NCBI GenBank assembly: GCA_031288815.1
Contig: JAITQR010000141.1
Location: 1-5,365, forward strand
Reading direction: 5' to 3'
Source of the DNA: Treponema sp.
GTDB lineage: Bacteria > Spirochaetota > Spirochaetia > Treponematales > Breznakiellaceae
Length of the DNA: 5,365 nt
The translations under genes were made by a program, and so were the position numbers. Shown here one piece after another: positions 1-4,867 of the stretch (positions are counted from its first letter, which is position 1; each line of letters begins with the position of its first letter). The notes under the pieces are model-generated. The model was not told the origin of the DNA. It did not search any database and saw nothing but the letters and a program-made list of their open reading frames with translations.

Positions 1-1
1 G

Positions 2-394
2 GTTGACGCGGCCATCGGCCTGGCGATCCTTTTGCGGGAAGTATGCCGCGATGTTCAAATATATGCTTTTAATAACGGGGTAACGGTTATGCCGCCCCGC
101 CGGGGTTTTGCCCTCCGTGATGCTATCAGGAAGAAATTGGGCGGCGGCACGCAAATGTGGGGCGCCGTAAAGACGGCGGGAAAAAAGCGGCATAATGACA
201 TCATGATAGTCATTACCGACGAACAGACAATGGATCGTGGCGACTTTCATGACGCCAACGCCGATCTTTTGGTTGTCATCAATGTGGCTTCCAATCAAAA
301 CGGCGTGGGATACGGGAAGGGTGTATTGCATATCGACGGATGGAGCGATAATGTGCTTACATACCTCCGGGAATATGTTAAAGCAAATTTATAG
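2..394 (+). CDS. Ro60/Rsr-like TROVE protein, C-terminal vWA domain (5' partial)
   Basis: The frame is open from base 2, so only the last 130 codons of a longer gene are visible; TTG/ATG codons inside are not the true start. The residues fit the C-terminal von Willebrand A half of bacterial Ro60 (Rsr, TROVE) proteins: a helix AIGLAILLREVC, a strand VQIYAFNN, the GFALRDAI segment, a GGGT turn in the metal-site region, the strand-plus-loop IMIVITDEQT, then INVASNQNGVGYG and the closing HIDGWSDNVLTYLREY. From family knowledge, Ro60 proteins are ring-shaped RNA-binding proteins that hold Y RNAs and misfolded RNAs and can work with exonucleases in RNA quality control. The N-terminal HEAT-like ring lies outside the window, so the assignment rests on the vWA half and on the tRNA-like RNA gene 18 bases downstream. 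A generic vWA protein is the alternative. Confidence 0.82.
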   Translation, partial: VDAAIGLAILLREVCRDVQIYAFNNGVTVMPPRRGFALRDAIRKKLGGGTQMWGAVKTAGKKRHNDIMIVITDEQTMDRGDFHDANADLLVVINVASNQNGVGYGKGVLHIDGWSDNVLTYLREYVKANL

Positions 395-408
395 GAGGTT
401 TGTTTTTT
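359..408 (+). terminator. Stem-loop plus T-tract at the end of the Ro-like gene
   Basis: Bases 359-368 (ACATACCTCC) pair with 394-403 (GGAGGTTTGT) at 9 of 10 positions. The 25-nt loop can itself form a small hairpin (379-382 with 388-391). A run of T follows at 403-408. This resembles an intrinsic terminator or attenuator overlapping the stop codon, though the loop is long for one. It could partly separate the protein mRNA from the RNA gene starting at 413, or act as a processing stem. The AGGAGG inside the 3' arm looks like a ribosome binding site, but no convincing gene follows it. Confidence 0.4.
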
Positions 409-412
409 ATCA

Positions 413-558
413 GGAACCGTAGCTCAATGGTAGAGCAGGAACGAAGCCCGTTCGCATCTTGCTTTCTTCGGAAATGCTGTAGGATGGGATTTCTTAGGTA
501 TGAAAAACCCCAGGGTCTTAAAAACCCCCAGTTGGAGGTTCGACTCCTCCCGGTTCCA
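413..558 (+). ncRNA. tRNA-like RNA with internal insert, candidate bacterial Y RNA
   Basis: A full tRNA frame is present. The acceptor stem is 413-419 with 551-557 (7 perfect pairs, GGAACCG/CGGTTCC), followed by TA at 8-9. The D arm is GCTC/GAGC (422-425 with 433-436) with loop AATGGTA. The T arm is GGAGG/CCTCC (534-538 with 546-550) with loop TTCGACT, and the discriminator is A558. CCA is not encoded. An anticodon-like arm lies at 513-528 and a 5-nt variable loop at 529-533. The element is 146 nt instead of about 72, because about 74 nt sit between the D arm and anticodon arm. It starts 18 bases after a Ro60-like gene. Bacterial Y RNAs (YrlA type) are known Ro partners that mimic tRNA, so a Y RNA is the best reading. 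An interrupted or decayed tRNA gene is the alternative. The 5' and 3' ends could be made by RNase P and tRNA 3' processing. Confidence 0.75.
439..512 (+). other. 74-nt structured insert inside the tRNA-like RNA
   Basis: If G438 is kept as position 27, removing these 74 bases gives a perfect 5-bp anticodon stem (G438, 513-516 with 524-528) and a 72-nt tRNA; the boundary could shift by one base. The insert folds locally into hairpin 439-443/449-453 (GAACG/CGTTC), a hairpin with a C(UUCG)G tetraloop (463-466 with 471-474, extendable to 461-462 with 476-477 past a bulged T), and hairpin 486-493/502-510 (GGG and TTTC with GAAA and CCC). An alternative pairing joins CGAAG (442-446) with CTTCG (466-470), which resembles the GNCGAAG-type conserved strand of Ro-binding helices. 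This may therefore be the Ro-binding part. At about 74 nt it is too short for a group I intron. Confidence 0.6.
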
Positions 559-574
559 TGAGGGGTAGTTTAGG

Positions 575-606
575 GAACGGTTCATAGACAGAACGGTTCA
601 CAGACC
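575..606 (+). repeat. 16-bp tandem repeat, two units
   Basis: Units 575-590 and 591-606 match at 14 of 16 positions and share GAACGGTTCA followed by nAGAC. The repeat lies at the 3' edge of the decayed transposase fragment. One copy more than expected would shift the reading frame there, so the duplication may have helped to kill the gene. Its function is unknown. Confidence 0.6.
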
Positions 607-755
607 GGTAACCCGTGGTTCGATCTGGTGGCGGGGATGAACTTACCCCTCCGCCGGGCATCAAGGCCGTTTTCCCGCATCAACCGGGCCGCTTTCTTAA
701 GACTTACCCGTTTCCCGTACTCGCGCCGCAGGATGATCTTATCCGCCGGCCGCGG
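582..755 (-). pseudogene. IS3-family transposase OrfB fragment
   Basis: Read on the minus strand, this frame gives EYGKRVSLKKAARLMREN followed by GLDARRRGKF and then SNHGLPV, before a stop at 582-584. This is the hallmark stretch between the HTH-like domain and the DDE (rve) domain of IS3-group OrfB proteins (RLMRENGLxAxRRRKF, then SNHGLPV). Only about 50 codons remain. The catalytic DDE domain is absent downstream, and the upstream reading loses similarity beyond roughly 755, so this is a remnant rather than a working element. No terminal inverted repeats were identified. It lies antisense to the Ro/RNA locus, abuts the tRNA-like RNA, and fills most of the gap between that RNA and the next gene. 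The rest of the gap (559-581 and 756-833) holds nothing else I recognise. Confidence 0.72.
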
Positions 756-833
756 GAAGGGGCGGAAAATTTCGATTACGACGCCATGCGTAAGGCGGCA
801 GGAGGAGTTCCTGCCTTCCCGGTAACGGCCTGA

Positions 834-862
834 ATGACAAGGTCAGGGAATAAGGGTATAAT
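834..862 (+). promoter_or_regulatory. Sigma70-type promoter of the phosphoribosyltransferase-rnhB operon
   Basis: The -35 hexamer ATGACA (834-839, 5 of 6 to consensus) is followed by a 17-base spacer and a perfect TATAAT (857-862). The usual start site, 7 bases beyond the -10, falls on 869, the A of the gene's ATG. The geometry predicts a leaderless mRNA, which agrees with the lack of any Shine-Dalgarno sequence before the ATG. Confidence 0.75.
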
Positions 863-868
863 CGGCCC

Positions 869-1477
869 ATGAGAAAGGAATTTCTTCCCTACGATACGGT
901 TCGAAACAACACACTCAAACTTGCCTACCGGATATACCGGGAAGGTTTTATGCCGGATGTTATCTACGTGTCCCTCCGGGGCGGCGCCTACCTGGGAAAC
1001 GTGATAAGTGAGTATTTTAAAATAATCCGCAAAGGAGCCCGCCCCGTGTACTACGCGGCGGTGGTGGCCCGGTCTTACACGGATGTTCTGAAACAGGACA
1101 GGATTACTGTGGAGGGCTGGACCTACGATCCCGCCCATCTGCGGATCGGGGACCGGGTGCTTCTGGTGGACGATATCTTTGATTCCGGGCGCACCGTTAA
1201 CCATCTGGCGGGGATCATCCTGGAAAAGGGCATACCCCGGCAGGATCTGAAAGTGGCGGTACATGATTACAAATACTTTTACGACCGGGAAGAACAGCTG
1301 CCAATCCAGCCGGATTACTGGTGCCGCAAACACGAGCTTTCCGTCAAAGACGAGGATCTCTGGATACACTACATGAGCCATGAACTGGTGGGGCTCTCCG
1401 GGGACGAGCTGGAACAGTATTACTACACCCAGGATTCGCGGCTGAGCGAAGCCCTCGGGATGGTTAGCGCCGGATGA
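869..1477 (+). CDS. Phosphoribosyltransferase family protein (purine-type)
   Basis: This 202-residue protein belongs to the type I PRTase fold, whose members join a base to PRPP with release of pyrophosphate. The PRPP-binding signature is clear at residues 97-109 (VLLVDDIFDSGRT: two acidic residues followed by the phosphate loop). The pyrophosphate loop SLRGGA lies at 35-40. The C-terminal PDYWCRKHE and DLWIHYMSHE segments take the place of the hood region of xanthine-guanine/hypoxanthine-type enzymes, so a cytoplasmic purine-salvage role is likely, but the base cannot be fixed from sequence. A non-catalytic PRTase-like regulator remains possible. The ATG at 869 is supported by the promoter placed for a leaderless start and by the MRKEFLPYDTVRNNTLKLA opening; no earlier in-frame start looks better. 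The stop overlaps the rnhB start, so translation of the two is probably coupled. Confidence 0.82.
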   Translation: MRKEFLPYDTVRNNTLKLAYRIYREGFMPDVIYVSLRGGAYLGNVISEYFKIIRKGARPVYYAAVVARSYTDVLKQDRITVEGWTYDPAHLRIGDRVLLVDDIFDSGRTVNHLAGIILEKGIPRQDLKVAVHDYKYFYDREEQLPIQPDYWCRKHELSVKDEDLWIHYMSHELVGLSGDELEQYYYTQDSRLSEALGMVSAG

Positions 1478-2037
1478 TCTGCGGTATAGACGAGGCGGGG
1501 AGGGGGCCTCTGGCGGGCCCGGTCTGCGCCGCCGCGGTGATTCTGCCCCCGGACTTCCCCATTGAACTGCTTGGGGATTCCAAAAAACTCAGCGCCTCCG
1601 AGCGGGAGAAGGCCCGGCTGGCGATTGAGAGGCAGGCCCTTGCCTGGGGTATCGGCTGGGCTTCCCCGGCGGAGATTGACCGGATCAATATCCTTAAGGC
1701 CAGCCTCCTGGCCATGAAACGGGCCTTCCGGGAACTTGCCGGGCGCTACGTCCTTCCGCCGGACACGGAGGCGATAATCGACGGCCTCTACGCCCCGGAC
1801 ATTCCCATCCCGGCGCTCCCCATGGTCAAGGCCGACGGGAAGGTTCCCCAGGTGATGGCCGCGTCGATCCTCGCCAAAACGAACCGGGACCGGCTGATGG
1901 AATACTACGCCGGCCTCTACCCCCAGTACGGCTACGAGCGGCACAAGGGTTACCCCACCAAGGCCCACCGGGAGGCGGTGCTGCGTTACGGCCCCTCTCC
2001 CATCCAGCGCCTCACTTTCACGGTAAAGGCCGATTAG
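1474..2037 (+). CDS. rnhB: Ribonuclease HII
   Basis: RNase HII cuts the RNA strand of RNA-DNA hybrids and removes single ribonucleotides misincorporated in DNA. The 187-residue length is normal for the family. The N-terminus is GIDEAGRGPLAGPV, with catalytic D6 and E7, followed by the DSKKL motif at 35-39. The other two carboxylates are D103 in IIDG and D121 in VKADGKVPQ. The signature ASILAKTNRDRLM follows, then YERHKGYPTKAH and the closing GPSPIQRLTF. All four metal-binding acids are present, so the enzyme should be active. The start codon overlaps the upstream stop as ATGA and there is no strong ribosome binding site, which points to translational coupling. The C-terminus is convergent with the PUR-domain gene; only 16 bases separate the two stop codons. 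Confidence 0.95.
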   Translation: MICGIDEAGRGPLAGPVCAAAVILPPDFPIELLGDSKKLSASEREKARLAIERQALAWGIGWASPAEIDRINILKASLLAMKRAFRELAGRYVLPPDTEAIIDGLYAPDIPIPALPMVKADGKVPQVMAASILAKTNRDRLMEYYAGLYPQYGYERHKGYPTKAHREAVLRYGPSPIQRLTFTVKAD

Positions 2038-2053
2038 CCCTCCGGATAAGCTC

Positions 2054-2590
2054 TTAATCGTCCCGGCGGTTTTTCCTTACCACCACCCGGCGCGGTCTTT
2101 TCGGCCCGTCTTTTTCCTCCGATCCGGAAGAGCCCCTCCCGGCCCGGTAAGCGTCGTGTTCACGGTCTTTGCGTCCCTGGTTACCGTAATCCCGGCTTCC
2201 GCCCCGTTCCCGCCTGCCGTAGTCCCGGCCTTCCCCGTGTTCCCGTTTGCCGTAGTCCCCGCCGCCGCGCTCGTAGGCCCCGCGTCCGTAGCCCCCGCCG
2301 CCCGGTTCCCTGCCGCCCTCCCGGGGAGCTTTAGGGGGGGCCGCCCTTTTCCGTTCCCGCACCGCCTTTTCCAGAACCCGCAGGGACTCGTCGAAACCCT
2401 TAAGGAAGTCCTGGAGATCCTCGGCGAAGAGGATCACCGACTGGCGGTCAAAGCCGGCCGCGGCTTCCCGGTTCTTGCTTTCAACGATGTTGAGGTACAG
2501 ATCCCCTGTACGGTTTTCTTTCACATTAAAAAAATAAGTCCTGTTTTCCAGCATTACCCTTGTGGAAAACAGTTCGCCCCGGATACCCAT
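2054..2590 (-). CDS. PUR-domain nucleic-acid-binding protein with Gly/Arg/Tyr-rich tail (BpuR-like)
   Basis: This 178-residue protein begins MGIRGELFSTRVMLENRTYF and continues with FNVKENRTGDLYLNIVESK, the signature of the single PUR domain found in spirochete and Bacteroidetes proteins such as Borrelia BpuR. The PUR domain covers about residues 1-75. After a basic linker (78-90), residues about 92-150 form a low-complexity tail rich in Gly, Arg and Tyr, with repeats such as GDYGKREHG, RDYGRRERG and SRDYG. The C-terminus is very basic (KRPRRVVVRKNRRDD). By family knowledge it binds single-stranded DNA and RNA and may regulate transcription or translation. The start is set by GGAGG (2597-2601) 6 bases before the ATG and by the domain beginning there. 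A much longer open frame continues upstream, but it is a shadow of the mutase gene. It is probably cotranscribed with the mutase, 13 bases away. Confidence 0.87.
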   Translation of the reverse strand: MGIRGELFSTRVMLENRTYFFNVKENRTGDLYLNIVESKNREAAAGFDRQSVILFAEDLQDFLKGFDESLRVLEKAVRERKRAAPPKAPREGGREPGGGGYGRGAYERGGGDYGKREHGEGRDYGRRERGGSRDYGNQGRKDREHDAYRAGRGSSGSEEKDGPKRPRRVVVRKNRRDD

Positions 2591-2596
2591 ACTCTT

Positions 2597-2601
2597 CCTC
2601 C
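2597..2601 (-). promoter_or_regulatory. Ribosome binding site of the PUR-domain gene
   Basis: GGAGG on the minus strand lies 6 bases before the ATG at 2590. It sits between the mutase stop and this start, and it fixes the start within a frame that is open for another 500 bases upstream. Confidence 0.8.
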
Positions 2602-2603
2602 GT

Positions 2604-4583
2604 TTAAGCCTGGTCCGCCTCAGAGACCATGCGCCGCTGCCAGAAAATAAAATCCCGTTCAAGATCCTTATCCCTGCCCCCGGCGATTTCCACGTCCGCC
2701 ATGATCCGGAACACCGGTTCGGTGGCGGAGCCCCGCATCCAGATTGCCGCCACCGGAATACCGTCCCGGCCAAGGAAATGTATCTTGAGCCCCCCCCGGC
2801 CGGCCTCGCCGAAACGGGAGACGCCTCTCCTTTCGACGGTACCCTTGTAGATCGCCGCTTCCCAACCCAGGATGCCGTAACGTTTTTCCAGTTCCGCCTT
2901 CCGGTCTTCCCATTCCCGCAGGAACACTTTCTGGTAACGATCCTTGAGGAGCCCGTGATCGGCGGTACCGACCTTGAGGACCGCCTCGTCCTGGTAAGCC
3001 CCGGTGGTGGCGAAACGGGGGAGGGAGGAGATGATATCGGAAAGGCTGAAATCCTCGCGGTAAGTATCCCCCCGGCCGGAACGGTCAAGCCAGATCCGGA
3101 AAAAACCCGGGCCCCAAGGCCCGCCGCTTCCGCGCCCCCCTGTCCCGACCTTTTGGCCCCTTCCCCTCCGCACCGCCAGGAGCTTGATTAGGGACAGGGC
3201 CGTATTGATCGGATCCCGTACCGCCGAAGGATGGGTGATGTTCCCCCCGGCTGAGCCTTCCCCCAAAATGCGGACTATGTAGCCCCGTTCCCGCAGTTCC
3301 CGGGCCAGGGACACCACGTTGGCTTCCCCCACTTCCGCGCGGAACAGCTCCGCGCCGAAGGCCCGGGCGATCCGGTCCACCCGGAGGGAGGTGGGATCGT
3401 TGACCGCCAGGGCGACCCGCGGGGCCTTGCCGGCCCCGCCGGCTTTGCCGGTTCCGTCAGCCCCGCCGCTTCCGCCGCCCCCGGCTTCGCCGGTCCAGAC
3501 CAGGTGGGCAAGCTCCCCCACGCAGGCCAGGGCGAAGACCTCCTGGGCCTCCAGGCTCCGCGCCCGGCCCGCCGCCTGGTCCCAGATAACCAGGTTCCCC
3601 CGGTCTCCGTCGCAGTCCGGAACATAGCCCAGGATTACCGAGGGATCCTTCCGGTGGAGTTCTTCCAAAAAGAGGCGGCAGGGTTCCAGGGATTCGCCCT
3701 CCGGCACGATGCGGTGGGCGATAGCGCCGGGCCGGTCGTTTATGGCGTGGAAACCCAGGCCCAGGGAGCGGAGGAATTCCCGGTCAATGGACAGGGTACG
3801 GGCCGAGCCGTTAAAGTCGCAGGCAAAGCCCAGGGGGTTTTTCTGTACCCCTTCCCGAACCGCCTCTTCCAGATCCTTGTCCCCGTAGGCCACCCGGGCC
3901 GTAAAATCCAGATAGGCGGCGTAGGCTTCCCGTTTGGTTTCCGCCCTTTCCCGGTACGCCTTCTCAAGGCTTTCCGGCTTAAACCGCTCAAGGAGTTCGG
4001 CGATACGGGGAATCCGGTCCGGAGACCCCATGAGGGCGCGGAATTTTTCGATGAGTACGGCCGTGTCCTTACCCGGCAGTACCCCGCCGTCGGCAAGGCC
4101 GAATTTAAGGCCGTTATGGCCGATAGGGTTGTGGCTCGCGGAAATAAAGACGAAACCGGTCGCCCCTGTCCCTCCGGTCGTCCCGGTTCCCGCCCCGCTT
4201 TCCTTCAGGCCCCGGGCGTAGGCCATAATCTCCGGAGCCGCCGTCACCCCGGCGTAAGAGACCCGGCAGCCGGAGCTTAGCAGGGCTGCCATAACCGCGC
4301 CGGCAATGGCGGGCCCGGTGGGACGGGTGTCGGTTCCCACCACTACCAGGGGTATGTCCCCCGGCCCGGCCTCCCCGGCCGGCGACTTTAGCCAGCCCGC
4401 GAAAACCCCGGCCGCGGCGGCGGCGATAAGGCGGTGGGGGGCGGAAATTTCAGGGACGGCGCTCTCCTCCCCCCCGCGGGCGGCGAAGATCCCCCGCCAG
4501 CCGGAAGCGGAAAGTATCATCCCCTCAAGGGCCTTATCCAGCAAAGCCCGGCCCCGGGCCGAATCTTCAAGATCAAACAGCAT
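2604..4583 (-). CDS. Phosphohexomutase (phosphoglucomutase/phosphomannomutase family)
   Basis: The 659-residue protein moves phosphate between the C1 and C6 positions of a hexose phosphate through a phosphoserine. Counting from the chosen ATG, the catalytic loop SASHNP is at 148-153 (S150 the likely phosphoserine). The metal loop DCDGDR is at 323-328 and the sugar-binding segment GEGSAGGN is at about 442-449. The phosphate-binding loop RGSATEPVFRIM is at 617-628. All four domains are represented. The protein is about 100 residues longer than typical members, partly because of glycine-rich loops at about 130-143, 365-386 and 472-494. Which sugar it uses (glucose or mannose) is not decided. A GTG at 4688 would add 35 residues that do not resemble the family, so the ATG at 4583 is preferred. 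It is followed 13 bases later by the PUR-domain gene. Confidence 0.9.
   Translation of the reverse strand: MLFDLEDSARGRALLDKALEGMILSASGWRGIFAARGGEESAVPEISAPHRLIAAAAAGVFAGWLKSPAGEAGPGDIPLVVVGTDTRPTGPAIAGAVMAALLSSGCRVSYAGVTAAPEIMAYARGLKESGAGTGTTGGTGATGFVFISASHNPIGHNGLKFGLADGGVLPGKDTAVLIEKFRALMGSPDRIPRIAELLERFKPESLEKAYRERAETKREAYAAYLDFTARVAYGDKDLEEAVREGVQKNPLGFACDFNGSARTLSIDREFLRSLGLGFHAINDRPGAIAHRIVPEGESLEPCRLFLEELHRKDPSVILGYVPDCDGDRGNLVIWDQAAGRARSLEAQEVFALACVGELAHLVWTGEAGGGGSGGADGTGKAGGAGKAPRVALAVNDPTSLRVDRIARAFGAELFRAEVGEANVVSLARELRERGYIVRILGEGSAGGNITHPSAVRDPINTALSLIKLLAVRRGRGQKVGTGGRGSGGPWGPGFFRIWLDRSGRGDTYREDFSLSDIISSLPRFATTGAYQDEAVLKVGTADHGLLKDRYQKVFLREWEDRKAELEKRYGILGWEAAIYKGTVERRGVSRFGEAGRGGLKIHFLGRDGIPVAAIWMRGSATEPVFRIMADVEIAGGRDKDLERDFIFWQRRMVSEADQA
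3421..3493. repeat. Three copies of a 13-bp GGC-TTY-GCC unit inside the mutase gene
   Basis: The plus strand shows GGGGCCTTGCCGG (3421-3433), CCGGCTTTGCCGG (3439-3451) and CCGGCTTCGCCGG (3481-3493). The last two are perfect 5-bp inverted repeats around a 3-base centre. On the coding strand they encode part of a Gly/Ala-rich loop (365-386 of the mutase). They may be small intragenic palindromic repeats that have expanded the loop. Confidence 0.5.
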
Positions 4584-4601
4584 TGGCTTAGTATAGCCAA
4601 T
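4582..4601. promoter_or_regulatory. Inverted repeat over the mutase -10 and start codon
   Basis: ATTGGCT (4582-4588) and AGCCAAT (4595-4601) form a perfect 7-bp inverted repeat around a 6-base centre. On the minus strand, a -10-like TATACT (4595-4590) ends 7 bases before the A of the ATG at 4583. This would place transcription start on the start codon. The -35 is poor. The repeat could be an operator for a repressor or activator of the mutase-PUR operon. If transcription starts further upstream it would instead be a hairpin masking the start codon. Confidence 0.45.
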
Positions 4602-4729
4602 CCCGGCCCTTGGCGCTAGGAGCCTGTCGCGGCGCTTTGTACAGATGAAAAGTCCGGGACTCGCGCCGATTAACACGGCAAAATCCACCGTGTTATACTT
4701 GAGGCGGTTTAGGGGGATTCTGGTATCAG

Positions 4730-4739
4730 TGTATATACA
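4730..4739. promoter_or_regulatory. Palindrome TGTATATACA in the divergent intergenic region
   Basis: This perfect 10-bp palindrome lies between the mutase and the cysteine desulfurase genes, in DNA clearly richer in A and T than its surroundings. It may be a regulator site. Its short centre does not fit the usual LexA box spacing, and no regulator gene is nearby, so no name is given. Confidence 0.25.
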
Positions 4740-4788
4740 TCGGAAAAATAGGAATTTCCTTTGGGCGGGGAAATGCTTATATTAGTAT

Positions 4789-4816
4789 TGTAAAGATGAG
4801 TATTTTAGTAAATAAT
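4789..4816 (+). promoter_or_regulatory. Possible promoter of the cysteine desulfurase gene
   Basis: TTGTAA (4789-4794) is followed after 16 bases by AATAAT (4811-4816), 5 of 6 to the -10 consensus. This would give a leader of about 45 bases. A second candidate -10, TATATT, lies at 4778-4783. The area is AT-rich, so chance matches are likely. Confidence 0.35.
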
Positions 4817-4867
4817 AGGGAACCTAAACCCTGGATTTGAACGGATTATCCAAAACGGAGATGCGCT

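Noticed and set aside
400..561. An open frame of about 53 codons running through the tRNA-like RNA, with an AGGAGG upstream.
   Set aside because: The sequence is fully explained by tRNA stems. The AGGAGG is almost touching the TTG, and open frames through tRNA genes are common artefacts.
560..651. A second cloverleaf-like fold (GAGGGGTA with TACCCCTC, D-like arm 568-589, T-loop-like TTCGATC).
   Set aside because: Its 3' half is explained as minus-strand coding sequence of the IS3 OrfB fragment, the T stem does not pair, and there is no proper T arm. The outer stem is probably chance.
658..695. Tandem-like repetition of GCATCAA with following CCG and TTTC.
   Set aside because: Short and imperfect, and it falls within the coding sequence of the transposase fragment; no array is formed.
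615..833. Plus-strand open frames in the gap before the phosphoribosyltransferase gene.
   Set aside because: They show no family resemblance and lie antisense to the transposase remnant, so they are read as shadows.
2031..2060. CGATTA/TAATCG inverted repeat between rnhB and the PUR-domain gene as a two-way terminator.
   Set aside because: Both arms simply contain the Asp codon plus stop of each gene, there is no strong stem or T-tract, and the symmetry is likely coincidental.
2591..3088. A longer version of the PUR-domain protein starting near 3088.
   Set aside because: The extra N-terminus is an out-of-frame reading of the mutase gene. The PUR domain and a good ribosome binding site both mark 2590 as the start.
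4584..4688. A GTG start for the mutase 35 codons upstream.
   Set aside because: The extension lacks family resemblance and runs through the palindrome and -10-like element; the ATG at 4583 fits the domain start.
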